A DNA stretch of 64,000 nucleotides from Schizochytrium sp. TIO01. Its lineage: Eukaryota; Sar; Bigyra; Thraustochytrida; Thraustochytriidae. A program made the position numbers and the translations under genes. The notes below the pieces were generated by a model. It saw only the letters and a list, made by a program, of their open reading frames with translations, did no database searches and had not been told where the DNA came from. Each line of letters opens with the position of its first letter. The stretch's first letter is position 1. Shown here piece by piece: positions 23,153 through 35,317 of the stretch. The stretch lies in contig SMSO01000034.1 of NCBI GenBank assembly GCA_004764695.1, positions 4,038,501-4,102,500 of the forward strand, read 5' to 3'.

Positions 23153-23879
23153 CAAGTTGATTGATTGATTCATTTCAAAGATCTTCACAGTCTCACGGCG
23201 GGAGCGCACACCCCCACATAAATAGATAGACGGATAGTTAGTTAGTTAGATAAATAGATAGATGGACTCACAGGATAAACGAGCAAAACCAACTCAAGGA
23301 CGAGAGCAGCAGCCAAGCAGCAGCCAAGCAGCAGTCTGCAAGCCGAGCAGTGACTGAGTCGGAGCTTGCGGCCTCAGGTCGCTAAGGCGGGCGGTGGCGG
23401 GTCTCGTTGTGCGGGCAGATTGTGGCGCACCTGCACCTCGCCGCAATCGAGCGAGACCACCTTATTATCCTCCTCGTGGTGCTTAGTACTGAATAGGAGG
23501 TGCCTACGGAAGTGCCGGCACGTGGAAATCAATCGTGAGCCTGCCTGCCTGGCTGGCTATAGCCGAAGAAGGTATGCGATGCGGAGAGGGGGCCCGCCAG
23601 CCAGCGGTTTGCCTCGAGCAGGGGAGACCTGGGCGGGCACTGGCGGCGGAGCCCATGCAGCACGTTGTCTGAGCTCGCGCGCTTTGGCGCAACGGCACAG
23701 ATCTTGCGAGATTATGACGGGATACAGTAGGCTCTGCGAAGAGTCGCGCACGTGCTCTTTGACGACTAGGCTTCCCTACTGGCGCAGTAGCGGCCGGCTG
23801 GCTGGCTAGTGGGCGCCTATGCGCTGCTAGCAGAGCCAGCGAGTGAACGGAATGGAAGGAAAGAAGAAAAAAACAAAAC

Positions 23880-23880
<1 letters not shown>

Positions 23881-23930
<50 letters not shown>
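23881..23930. repeat. (GAAA)n array, about 12 copies
   Basis: A 50-base perfect GAAA run, preceded by an A-rich purine stretch. Confidence 0.95.
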
Positions 23931-25260
23931 ACGTGTTGGAGGAAATTGATAACGGGAATAGTGGGATTGTTCGCTTTCCGCAACAGACGGGAGCGCAGAG
24001 AACCCAAGTAAGTTGTGGCCTGAGGCCGACTGACTGCTCGCAAGAGGCGAACCAGCTGGGAGTGGGAAGCGACGGCAGTGGAGGCGCTTCAGAGCTGGCT
24101 GGCTGGCTGGCTGGCACGGCCGTGCTGCTGCAGGCCGCCGGTGGTGGTGGTGTGTACGCTGATTCCTCGTAGGCAGCCCGCCTGATCTTAAAGGCGAGGC
24201 CTACTTTGAGACCACTTTATTTATCTTGAAGGTAGTAGCTAATTAATAACTAACTGGCTGGCCTGAGTTCTTCGTTGTCGTCGATTGCTCATCTTAAGCT
24301 TGCTAAGCTTAAGCTTGCTTGCCTGGCGGTGCCTTATGCTGGATGGATGATTCGCGAACATGAGACCGCTCTCCGATGAGACCATTCATTCACCAGAGTG
24401 AGCTCAACAGAAGAACCATCAGCGATGATGGTTTGTGTTCCTTTTCTTAAGAATAAAGAAAAGCGCTAAAAATCGCATTCAATCAAGCGCGGGCTCTCGG
24501 GAAAACACGAACGTTTGATAATCCGATTTAATATTTTTTATTTTTTAAAAAAAGATTCATGCATACCTACCTGTATGGTAAAAGCTTTACTTTTTACTTT
24601 TTACTTTAAAAATAAATAAATAAATAGAAGAAGGCCTTTTATAGCTTCGATTTTAATCGATAAAAGAACATTTATTTTATCCTAAATTAAATTAAAAACA
24701 AACAAAACAATATATGATCTTTTGTCGCGAGTGATGGGGCCAATAAAGGAAAAGTACAGTTAAAATATGCAAACCAAAAGGAGCGGGCGCAAAGAACGAC
24801 AGGAGCGTGGCGGGACAAAGTTCGACTTTCACGCCGCGCGTGCGTAGCGCATACCTCATCGCATATGCCACGTCAGGCCGGCTGGCTCCAAAGCCGTGGA
24901 CGAAGGTCTCTTTCTGCCGCCCCTGTCCCTCCCAAAGCTCCCTGGCGAGACAAGCAAGCAAGCAAGCAAGCATTTCAGGAGGTGGTCTTGAGATGATTGA
25001 TCCCAATTAAATGTTCGAGCAGCAACACGCGTGCATCGTCACATCACACGCGGTCTTTCATCCCAATCGAGATTCGCCTAGCCAGCCTTAGGCGGCACTA
25101 GCCATTGCTGGCGAACAGAAAACACACACATCGAAGGAAAACACATGAAGCGCCAGACTTAGTGGTGCTAGTAGTAGTACCTATCTGGCTAGCTAGGCAG
25201 GCAGGGAATACTTCCTGTGAAACGTAACGGTCATTTCTGGCTGGTCTTGGCAAGTTGTCG

Positions 25261-25305
25261 ATGCTATTGTTGTTGTTGTTGTTGTTGTTGTTGCTGCTGC
25301 TGCTT
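25261..25305. repeat. (TTG)n followed by (CTG)n
   Basis: About ten TTG units followed by several CTG units and a short T-rich end. A CTG run of similar length occurs at 25770-25796. Confidence 0.9.
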
Positions 25306-28125
25306 TTGAGATTGCCCAGCCGTGCCGAAAGCGCTGGCTGGCGCCAAATACTTGAAGCTTCAGGGCGGCAGCGATCCCCTCTGACGGTGCGACCGGCTCT
25401 GCTGCGACTGAGCTGCGAAGAAGAATGTAGGCGCGGCAAAGGACCAGGGACTTGCTTGCCTCAAGGAGGGGTTTCAGAAGAACTGGTTGCAGAAGAAAGG
25501 TCGCGAGACCAGGATACGTGGCGCTGCACAGTTTCGTGGGCTAGGAAACCGCCTTTGGAGACAGCGCCGTGCTGATCAAGAGGACCCGCCAGGCTCGTTT
25601 CCATGCTGTGCTTGTGAGGAGGGGGAGGCATCATCGACGGATTCAGTCCCAATCACAGTCGGGTTACATCTGCAATCGGAGAAGAGGTCTTCGTGCCCCC
25701 TGAGAAAGGCACGCTCGAAGGTACATAAATTCATTGAGTGCCGTTCAACCCACTAATCCTGAAACCTTTTGCTGCTGCTGCTGCTGCTGCTGCTACAAGT
25801 TCTCTGGATCGACATTGGGAATAGGATAAACGTGCTGGTTCCTCGTGCCGAACGTGGAGAGTATTTATCATTCGCGCATTTGCTCGCTCATTTATTCTGT
25901 TCGTACGCAATGCTTTCTTCAGGCGGAGCAGAGACGAGTCTTGCTTGGGAGGGATAGCTCGTCAACGCAGGCGACGTTCGCCCCCTTGAACTTGACATCT
26001 TGACAAGAGCTTAATCCTGACGAACGCTCCAGTGCTGCTCGGCGCACAGAGTCACTCGCTACCTCGAGTGACGTCGCTCGCGTGCTGCCATGGAGCAGGG
26101 AGCGCTGCAATAGTTGGGCCTGGCTGACTGAGTGAGCTAGTGAGTGAGTGAGGGATCGACCTCCCGAGATTGTGTCTCACAACCCGTCTGCCACAGACCT
26201 TGGAGTTAACTAACCTCTTACGATGCCCTGTCCTGGAGAATCGGCCGATCTACATCACCCTCCAGGCGACAGCCAGAACGCTCAGTCTGAACTAGCTTGC
26301 AAGCTTTCACTATGCCACCAAGCAAAACGCCACCCCAGAAGAAGGAAAGGGGACAGCGCTTCCCGTCCTTCTGCCTTAGTTAGAGCGACACACGCAAATT
26401 AGAAAATGAAGCATTAAATAAAAAGAAAGTATCTATCCTGTGAGTACTTGAATCAGTTGTTCTTCTCTATCCCTCTCTGCCGCTCCTCACATCTACCATC
26501 CTCTAGTGGTGCCTAGCTTATTGCATTCCTCCTATCTCCTTATTATTATTATTTATTATTATCATTCAAAGCAGTAAAAAAGAACTGGGTATCATTAGTA
26601 TAGGGGAGCTTAGCTTTTCATGGGCCCAAAGGGAAGGAACCTAATATGACCCTTGGAACGCAGAAGGTTCGGAAAAACGCGCAGTTCTGGAGCGAGCACT
26701 TTCTACTAAGAACCGCCTCTGCAGCCTTAGCAGCGGACGCCGGCTCTCAGGACCTCGAGGGGTCTTCTTCATCTGCTTCTTTCTCCACGTGGTTCTTCAG
26801 CGTTGACCTCACTCATCATCGATTGCTTTATTCGAGGATTCGGCTTCTTACGCGATACGGTACCTGAACAGGCAGTCACTCGAAGAGGACGCCATCAATC
26901 GAAAGGCGGCCGTCGCCTCGGCAAGCACCACCGTTGTCGCAGACATTGGATCGTGCTCCGCTGGTGCAGAACGAGATCGATGAACGGAACAGTGGAACAG
27001 TGGAACAGTGGAACAGTGGGTGTTGCCTTGAGCGCCTCCTTTGAGTCACCGCGTTCTGAAACGGGTGTTCGTTCTTTCTTCCATTTGAACAGACAGAAAG
27101 AACGGCGCAGGAGGAAGGAAAGAGAGAAAGATAGATGTCTTCTTGGCTCAGCGAAGAGAAAGAAGAACAGCACTTGCAGGTTCTCACTTCGGCGTTCGTG
27201 GCCTCGAGTTTCAAAGGGTGCGATCTAATCTATCTATCCGTCTATCTATCTAGCTCTAGAGCCAACTAGCTAGCCAGAAGTAAATAAATGAATGAATGAA
27301 TGAATGAATGAAGGAATGAATGAAGGAATGAATAAGAGAGATGAAATGAATGAGTCGAAAAGCTCTCTCATCGCCATCAATCCAAAGATCTCTTTTGCTG
27401 AAGACTAGCAATAGGTGGCTTTTAATAGCCATTTGCCCGTCTCCATCTCTCTGCCTATCTCTAGCTAATCTTCTTGCGGCACGGGTCGGAGGCGCGGGGC
27501 TCTTCTCGAGTGCTGTGCTGCCTGCGCCTTAGGAGTTACAAAGTCGTAGGACCCTGTTCTTTCAGGACCCCGCGAGTGATGTGATGTAATGTGATGTAAT
27601 GTGATGTAATGTAATGCAATGTAATGTGGCCTGAGTTTGAGGGTCACGAGGCGTTCCGCGGCAGATCCGCACAGCGGTCTCTATCGATCGATGCGTTGCG
27701 TAAATGCCGTCAGAAGGAGGGAAACCAAACCAACCTTCATTCTCGATTCTCGTTGAAAAAGCCAAAGCGAAGCAAAAAAGCAACAAAGCGAAGCAAGACT
27801 TGCTTGCGAAGATGTGAGGAAACTCGAAACAGTCGCGACGACGACTGTTTTGCTGCTCTGGCTTCTTTCTCCTCCACGGAATGAATGAATCTATCTCTGT
27901 GGCGAACTAACTAGATTGAGTTGAGTTGTGGCCGCTCATTCATTCACGCAAAGCACGCTTGAGAAGAAAGGAAGAAAGGAGGAAAGAAAGAAAGAGAGCT
28001 TTCAAAGCGCACGAGATCTCATCTCTGAAAATGAACAAATTTACCTTCGCCTCTCACACCGCAGGAGGATTTCCGCAGCTGAACTAGTGTGAACTAGGAA
28101 GTAGCCAGCATTTCCTACCGGCAGA

Positions 28126-28160
28126 GGAAGAAGAAGAAGAAGAAGAAGAAGAAGAAGAAG
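28126..28160. repeat. (GAA)n array, about 11 copies
   Basis: A perfect AAG/GAA triplet run of about 34 bases. Confidence 0.95.
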
Positions 28161-30065
28161 CCCACTGGCTGCCGCTGCTGGTAACCTCTAAGGGGTGCTA
28201 GCTCAAGCCACTCATATCTCGGTGGGGCAGTCGATAAAAGAACCAAGGTTTTCATTTCAATTCAATTCATTCAAAAAATAAACATTCAAGTTCATATCTT
28301 CCGCCGGTAGCAAGGTACCTAGGGCAAAGCCTAGGGGGCTTCTCGGCGGATGCCGTGGAAAAGTGCAGGGAAAAGTTTGCGCTTTGAATTAATTAATTAG
28401 TTCGAGGGTTTCTGAAGAACTCGCCAGAGGGAGGCCGGCGAAAGCCGCAAGAAGCTGAAGGACCGCAGCGCTTGCGCCACCGTTATGGCCCACGCGGCGC
28501 CAGAGCGGGCTTAAGGGACCTCGAAATACTCAGAGGATGAGGAGGAGCTCGACGGGCCTGCTTTGAGGCAGAAACTGCGGCTGCTCGCGCCTCAGATCTG
28601 CAGCAGTAGGTAGGTAAACAAACAGGGACTACTTAGCAACAGACGGAGGAGGAGAAAGTTAAAAAAAGAACTTTGACGAAAGAGGAAGTTTGGGAAGCAG
28701 AGTTCAGCAGACGAGAGGAGCTCCTTGGCTAACCTTGAGTAGGTGGGGGCTAGAGGAGAAAGCCAATCTAGGAGGGCCAAGGTCAGCGACTGTGGGAAGT
28801 ACTCTGGAGAGGGGAGAAGCTGCTGCGAGTGGTTGGTTGCCCCCCTAGCTGCACTGGAGTTTCTCGTGAACGCCAGGTCGCAGTGGAGATGGGAGGAGGT
28901 ATGCTGGTCGAACGCTTGCTGCGGGGAGCCATACCACCGTGCGGAAAGGGACCGTCCCAGATGCTGCAACCTTCGTAAGAGTGTCCCTCTCTCACTTTAT
29001 CTCTCTTACTCTGTCTTCTTCTTTGGAGAAGATACAGTCGCCTGTTTTGCTGTCTGCTTTAAGGAGCAGGGTAGGAAGCGATAAGCGCACTTGAGTTGTT
29101 GCCAAATAACAATGAAAACCGATGAGGCTAAAAGAGGAGGGAGAGTTTTCATGTTCTGAACCTCTTTTCTTTAATTGTTAGTTTACACTTCTTGAAGAAT
29201 AAAAAATTAAAAGTTTCAAAGTATGTTTTCGAACTAAGCAATATTTTATTTATATATTTTCCTAAAGAAAGAAGAATACGGAGGAAAAATGCTTGAATGA
29301 AGTAAAAGAAGCAGTGAACATAATAAATGTTTTAAATGTTTTTTAAATTAATAAAATTGTCAGCATTAAGAAAAGAAAACAGAAAAATGTTTGGAAAGTG
29401 GGGTAGTAGTAGCAGCTCTTTTATTTTCTCTGTCTTTAACCGGGTAAAGAAAACTCATCATAAGTTTTGGCTGCTTGAGGTAAATTAGAATGAGAGGATC
29501 TTGGATACTTATGAGGCCCTCATTCGATTGGGTGGCAGTTTCTCCACGGAGCAAATTTATTGATTTTCAGAACTTCCTGAGTAGTTGCTGTTGTTTTTAA
29601 AAAATTCGCAAATACATACTACCAGCATCTATTTTTGGCAATCCATACTCAAGAGAAGCCTGCCTGCTATTTGAAAATTTTCCTCGATACTTAAGATACA
29701 TTCAAATGGATATGCGGTTCCCTGCTTTTCGTTTCAGACCGGACCCTAAAAATGTTCCTTTAATTCTATTACTTTCTCACTCTTCTAAAACATGTACATA
29801 AAAATCCATAGCAAGAACATTTGATTTCTTTTGAAACAGTATCTCGTGGCTACATTGCTTGCAGTGTCGAAGTGCCTTTAGCTCCCCATCTCCCGCCAAA
29901 GCATTCTTTGGTAAATCTTCAATTCATTTGTCGATATCTATTCAGCAGAGGACACGCATAATCTTCGTGCTTTCTTGCATTCCTCCTCCTCCTCCTCCCT
30001 CGAGCTTTTTCTGAGCTCACGTAATAAAACGGTGTGCACTCGGATAAGTAAAAGCGATAAGTATT

Positions 30066-30491
30066 TCACGTGCTTTCGAGGGATGGAGTGAAGATAGATA
30101 GTTTGTGATGGTATGTTTCATAGGCCATAATTGCACAGGAGCGAGCAATGAAAATGGTCACTATTGTCAAGGGACTATTCACTAACTCGCCTTGATAACA
30201 CCTCACCACGTGTAGCAGGTTCTCAAAAGTCTTTCTTGTGTAGCTGATAGCGGTGAGAATCAAGTTTAGTAAAGCGTCATTTGTCTTGCACTTCATCACA
30301 TCTAACAAGTCTATGTACGGATTTGACAGCATGGACGCAGTAGCCAACGGAGCCTTTAAAGGTGCTGTCAGGTCCTTGAGATCAGTCTCATCAAGGGCCT
30401 TAGTGGCTGCGGAAAGACGTGTCCGGGTGTAGAAGTATTTAAACAGACGCAGAGGAAGTGTAGAGTCTTCTGAGACAGTTTTACATTAAGA
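30066..30491 (-). other. Coding-like open segment, minus strand
   Basis: This frame is open for about 142 codons from a TAA just upstream to the TGA at 30066, but has no ATG in its first third (the first good candidate is near 30333). It reads like protein, with LKDLTAPLKAP, MLSNPYIDLLDVMKC and a hydrophobic stretch PLTIVTIFIARSCAIMAY. A possible acceptor (AAAACTGTCTCAG) lies at its 5' end, so it may be a last exon. I do not recognise it. It lies downstream of the spliced candidate at 30883-31496, whose own stop precedes it, so a link between them is unproven. Confidence 0.3.
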
Positions 30492-30882
30492 TGCATTACA
30501 AACGTGAGCTTGACGCTTCACTCTACTGCGCAATATAGTCAAAGGGGACCACGTGTATGAGCGTTATAGAGGACTTCGCGGTCATGCCCAATTACGTCCT
30601 TCTCCCGCCCGGGGAGCGCCCCAACAATGCGGTCCTTGTTCCTTTCATGTGGTTATGGCATACACAAACTTTGTTGAAGGCTTATAAAATTCTTTGAGGT
30701 TGATCATCATTCCTTTCACCAAAGCGACTATCGTGATTACTTTCCTGGGATGAATGCAGGTGATGAGAGTATGTACTGAGGCGCTTCGTTATAGATCTTT
30801 CCAATGGCTTAATTGTTTACTCCCAGCAAATCATAAGTGCATGGCCCGGTTTATCATTCATGTACTGAAGATATAGTGAGAC

Positions 30883-31496
30883 TCATGGTGGTGCGATAAA
30901 GTTTCTACAGATGCAGCTTAATGTAAACGAATTTCTTAATAGATTGTCCATGATGTCGGAGATCCCTTCGTTGATGACATAGTTCTTTTCAGCAATCGAA
31001 GCACGAAGCTTTCTAAAGGTGTCACGAGGTTGCCAGAAGATATTTTGATGCCAATCAGTGTGGCTGTTCGTCCAAACGAAGCTGAACACTAATTAATATA
31101 TGGAGCGGAGCGCGTCAAAGAGCTACTTATGCATACTAACCAACCACGTTTATTAAGGAACTAATAATCAGAAAGAAAAAAGAAATAAATTAAAAGAGAA
31201 AACAAAAGCCAAGGCTTGATGTCTCAATTACAGATAGCTTTGTAGATTATGTAGTACCTGCTTACAACAACTCAAGGTTTCATGCTGCCTATAAAACTAA
31301 ACGTGGCTGGCTTAATCTGCCAAACGTGTTTACCACGATGGCAGGCAAATGAATGCTTTCTACAGTCACTCTGAAGATTGATTGGAAAGCTACAGTTTCC
31401 TTTAGAACCTGCAAATCTGACCCGCCTTGCCACTACAGTCTCGGTACAACGACCGCAGAATTCCTCCAGAGCGGTCTGTGCGAAGGATGCCCTCAT
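30883..31496 (-). CDS. Candidate two-exon gene, unknown product
   Basis: Not recognised. On the minus strand, exon 1 (31496-31334) starts at ATG and ends in phase 1 at CATCGTG|GTAAACAC; exon 2 (31088-30883) follows ATTAATTAG and supplies the two remaining bases, ending at TGA, for 122 residues. Exon 1 is Cys-rich (FCGRC and later single cysteines) and exon 2 has VFSFVWTNSHTDWHQNIFW and ISDIMDNLLRNSF. The phases match and the intron (245 bases) has a long pyrimidine stretch, though not directly at the acceptor. An antisense ATG ORF at 31353-31715 overlaps exon 1; at most one of the two is likely to be real. Confidence 0.28.
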
Positions 31497-31715
31497 GCAG
31501 CCAGCCAGCCAGAATTTATTTTCATGCTGTACAAATCCATCGATAAAATGATCGACATGGCACTTTGGAAAAAAGCAAAATCAAAACCCATAGTCTTCAG
31601 AGGCGTTTCATTTATCTCCTCTTCTATTAAAACGCCAAGAACTGGTCTGCCGCAGAGCGGGCTCTCCGCGCAGGCTCTCTTTCTAGTTATCATTTTAATC
31701 ATTTTGATTTCATAA
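31353..31715 (+). CDS. Hypothetical ORF with C-terminal hydrophobic segment
   Basis: A 120-codon ATG-initiated ORF in AT-rich surroundings. It has several cysteines (SDPPCHYS, GLCEGCPH) and ends with a hydrophobic run ALFLVIILIILIS that could be a tail anchor. The following TAA is part of an AATA repeat (31709-31736). No family resemblance. It overlaps, in antisense, the spliced candidate at 30883-31496. Confidence 0.22.
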   Translation: MLSTVTLKIDWKATVSFRTCKSDPPCHYSLGTTTAEFLQSGLCEGCPHAASQPEFIFMLYKSIDKMIDMALWKKAKSKPIVFRGVSFISSSIKTPRTGLPQSGLSAQALFLVIILIILIS

Positions 31716-32602
31716 ATAAATAAATAAATAAACAATGAAACACTTTCAAGAACCGCAGACCAATTCCTGACCACTATTGCTGTTCCCGCTGCTCCTATTA
31801 CTATTATTAGTATCTCATATGCTTACTCGTAAATATCTCAAGGGACTTAGGAGGGGCACTTCGAAGAAGGCGGTGATCGCGAGCAGCTCTTACCATAACC
31901 TCTAGTGGAGCTGCTACCGGAGCGGCCCAGTAGGCCCCGGGGGCAGGTGTCACTGGCTCTGCGACCTCCGTCGCGGATCTCATCTCATCAATTGCGCTGA
32001 TTCCTTCACTTCTTCGCCGCGTAAGCTCAGACAGGACACGGGATCAGCTCGCGAGCGAGCTCAGGCAGAGCGTCTCTCGCGCCGGCCGGCGTCTCGGCTT
32101 TCGCCAGGTCGCATGCGACGCCCCGCAATCATCGCAGTCGAGAGCCGCGGAGCCGTTCCCTGCTGCCCTGCTTTCTTTCCTTCATTCAAGAGCTTCTGGT
32201 CTACGAAAAATGCAAGTTCTCTCCAGGCTTCCGAGTGAAGACGGACAGCGGCCTCGCGCTCCTCGCAGAGAGCTCAGAGCACCTTCTCGGCGCCCTCTCT
32301 CATCTCCGCAGCGTTCCCCTTCGTTTCACCTGAGCTCCGGCTCCTGCATCCATCGGCTTGGCATGGGCATCGGCATGGCCATCCTCCTCCTCCTCATTTC
32401 ATCATCTCTCGATCCTCGACTCACCAGACAGGCGGAGCTCCAGCCCGTCTCTCAGCCTGCGTGCCAACGCTCCCTCCCGCCCGCCCGGCCTCCAGCCGCT
32501 GCCGCTCTGCTCGCGGCGCTGTGTACTACCGTTGCGGAAGGGCACAGAGCACGCGTCCACGGGCCTGAAAAGGGCCCTGAGAGCGGCCATCTTTTGAACT
32601 CG

Positions 32603-32650
32603 AACAAACAAACAAACGAACGAACAAACAAACAAACAAACAAACAAACA
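32603..32650. repeat. (CAAA)n array
   Basis: About 12 units with a few CGAA variants. Complementary to the TTTG array 160 bases downstream. Confidence 0.93.
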
Positions 32651-32806
32651 TCGCGGTTCAAAAGTGGTCCCAGGATCGAGGGAACTCCTACCGTTTACGG
32701 TATCTGGAGGCCCCTACCCCTCAGCTCAGAGTAAGCGAGAGGCGGCTAGGGGGTAGATGGGATAAAGGCTAGGAGTGCAGCTGAGGGGTTTCAAATTACA
32801 ATCGAT

Positions 32807-32838
32807 TTATTTGTTTGTTTGTTTGTTTGTTTGTTTGA
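32807..32838. repeat. (TTTG)n array
   Basis: About 8 units; inverted relative to 32603-32650, so the two could pair in single strands or RNA. Confidence 0.93.
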
Positions 32839-34375
32839 ACTTGTTCGAAGATCGCGTGGAGAGCGGCGAAGGGGGCAAACGCAGAGAGAATAAGTGCGCA
32901 GGAGCCGAGAGTGCGGAGCGAAGTTTGGGGCGCTTGTGGGCCTTCCGAATGGAGCTTTCTGGAATTCACGTCGCTCCTCGAGTTTGTAATTTCATCGCGT
33001 TCTCAAACTCATCGCAATTCCTCATTCTTTCATTGATTCATTTCTTCATTCGAGTCTCTCTCAAGAAAAGAAGAGGAATTCGCTCGTAGAGAGGAGCATA
33101 GTTTAGTTAGTACCTACCTATATACGTACCCAATGCACTCGTGACGTGAGAAAGAGAGTGAATGCGGCAGATCAGAAATGCGTTTCGCTCAGAGAGCCCT
33201 AGCAGAGGCTAGGCGAGTGGTAGCAGGGGGCCTCCTGCTATCGATGGGTAGCGAACTAGAGGGACTCGTCTTTCATCGCTCCGAAAGCCGCTTTGCGTCG
33301 AATGAAAGCGACTGTATCGCTTTTGCTCTGCTCCGCTCCGCTCAGCTCTGCTCCACTTTTCTGGGGTGTCTGGGCGAAGATTGGTACGCAGAGCCGAGAG
33401 CTTTTCAGGGAAAGGGTCAGGATCGAGCACGCAGAGAGAGGCCTGGAGCGGCCGTGAGCTTACCCGCACTTGGCTTCGCAAGATGAGCGAAAAGTTGGGA
33501 CTCTTCGCATGGCACTCTAGAGAATATACATAGGTACATCAATAATGGTACGTTGCTCGAAGAAGGAAAGCGAAAGCGCTTTTGTGCTTTTTATGCTATT
33601 CTATCCTATTCTATTCTATTTTATTCTGGTTCTCCAAATATGATCCCATTCTATATGTCCTCTCCTACTATCCCATAATATTACTATTTGTTTATTTACT
33701 TATTAAAATAAACATAATAATTAAAAAGCAGTATGAGGAGTATTGAGAATGAAAGCATGGAAAGGTTGAATAAGAAAACACATGGGCTTTCGGTAATTAA
33801 TTCCCCAACCTTTACACCTCGGAGAAACTAGTATTCCATAAAACTTAGCTCACACTTTTAAAAATAAATAAATAAAAATTAAAATTAAAATTAAAACATA
33901 TTTTTTAAAATAAATGTTTTTTAAAATAAATGTTTTATTTAAGAAATAAATAAAGATGAGTGTTGAGACCCTAAAAATAAATAAATGGGGAATCCACTTT
34001 GAACAGATGTGACAATGTCTCGGGGAAACTTGCGCGCTCCTTACGATTTGATGCAAAGTAAAAGGAAAACCCTTTTGTTAGTTCCTGTTTAGTTGTAAGT
34101 ACACACTGCTAGTCAGTCGCCATAGCGTGTGCCACGCTAGCAATAAAAGAAACACTGACTCGAGTTTCCTTTTCAGTGAGAGAACCGGAAGAGAAAAAAG
34201 TTCAACTTGTAACAATGGATCAGGAAATTTACATTCCTTCTTTTTATTCAAAAGCTTAGAATTTTACTCTCAATTATATATCTATCTATCTATAATTGAA
34301 AGCCACTCACATATAAACTAGCACCTTCATCCCTCGAAGAGGAGTCAGAGCTAAGTAGGCCTATCCCATGAAGTT

Positions 34376-34970
34376 ATGGAGCAAGCTCAGCGGCGAGTCC
34401 CAATGTACCCCCCAGAGTGTCTAGCGTTCGATGCAGCAACCGATGCGAAAGCTTACGAAGAAGCCATCGAAGAGAGGCGTTTGGCACGTCTAGCGCAACG
34501 AAATGCCGAACTAGTGAGACCCTGAACTCGGCCCTACATTATTCATTCATCCGCATGCGCTTATTGACCATAGCAACACAAGGACGGTGGGTTCATTCAT
34601 TCATTCATTCATTGATCATGAGAAATAGAGGTCACAGGATCGTTCGATCGATCGATTGATCGGTCAATCAATCGAGGGAGCCCAAGTTCGAGTTCAAGTT
34701 CAAGCTGAGTTCGAGTTCGAGTTCAAGTCCAAGTTCAAGTTCGAGAGAGACGAGTCCGTAACAACGCGGGCGTCAGGTCGTGCCTCCGCCGCGGCAACCC
34801 GGAGCGCCTGAGTTCACAATGACGCACGAGGGATCTTGGGTTCTGATCGAAGCCCACGAATCCCTTCCAACGAAAAGAGGACACGTCGATAGAACAGGGA
34901 GAACAAGTAGAACAAATGGAACGAGCTCTCAGAGACATCGAGTCAGACAGCTATAGCTGTAGCAATTGGG
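34376..34970 (+). CDS. Candidate spliced gene, coiled-coil-like product
   Basis: Not recognised. Exon 1 (34376-34513) starts at ATG, encodes 46 residues with EEAIEERRLARLAQRNAEL and ends at CTA|GTGAGAC in phase 0. Two in-phase continuations are possible. Joining after AAAAGAG (34879) gives DTSIEQGEQVEQMERALRDI and ends at a donor TGG|GTAAGG near 34971, extending the charged helix smoothly but needing a third exon. Joining after GCGTCAG (34776) gives a Pro-rich 59-residue end stopping at 34956. The intron contains ATTC, GATC and GTTCAA-type repeats. In the first reading the frame also stays open to 35317 through a hydrophobic stretch (MMRLVNRLIFAIGIIVSSF). Real coding content is likely but the model is unsettled. 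Confidence 0.33.
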
Positions 34971-35162
34971 TAAGGGGCAGTAGCAGTGCGACTGTGTTGA
35001 AAAGGGTCTCTTCGGGAACTGAAAAGGGGACTAGGAATAAACAGGTGATGATGAGATTGGTGAATAGGCTCATCTTCGCCATCGGCATCATCGTCAGCAG
35101 CTTCGTTGACGTGCTTTTGCTTCCTTCACCATGCAGTGCGTGCGTGTCTACCAATCGATCGA

Positions 35163-35211
35163 TCAGTCAGTCAGTCAGTCAGTCAGTCAATCAATCAATC
35201 AATCAATCATC
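35163..35211. repeat. Composite (AGTC)n(AATC)n array
   Basis: About six AGTC units directly followed by about six AATC units, differing by one base per unit. Confidence 0.93.
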
Positions 35212-35317
35212 GATCATTCATCGCCATCTTTTGGTGTGGCTTGAGCTTGATTCAATATTCACTCGAAGAGGAAGGAAGAAAGAGAACTGCGCTGAGCGCA
35301 GTAGCATGCAGAACTAA

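Larger units (their letters stand above)
21590..30065. other. Repeat-dense region without a recognised gene
   Basis: Arrays of TTGA, GAAA, TTG/CTG, CTG, AAG, GAAT and longer units (a GGAACAGT.. decamer near 26990, a GTGATGTAAT decamer near 27580) are spread through it. ORFs up to about 166 codons (22578-23078 plus; 22384-22863 minus; 28592-28969 minus) overlap in several frames and match nothing I know. One exon-like segment in a third frame, about 28760-28975, ends at a strong donor (TTC|GTAAGAG). AT-rich islands lie at 24500-24720 and 29150-29800. Confidence 0.5.
31716..34375. other. Repeat-bearing region without a recognised gene
   Basis: Contains AATA copies, a CAAA array and a TTTG array that are inverted relative to each other, and an AT-rich island (33600-33990). 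ORF 32210-32734 (174 codons, plus) is Pro/Ser/Arg-rich and runs into the CAAA array; its composition suggests GC-driven openness rather than a gene. ORF 33178-33486 is similar. I assign none of them. Confidence 0.45.

Noticed and set aside
34848-35317. Possible SNARE-like protein with coiled coil and C-terminal anchor
   Set aside because: The charged helix is too short for a SNARE motif, lacks a recognisable zero-layer Gln/Arg context, and the frame crosses a microsatellite.
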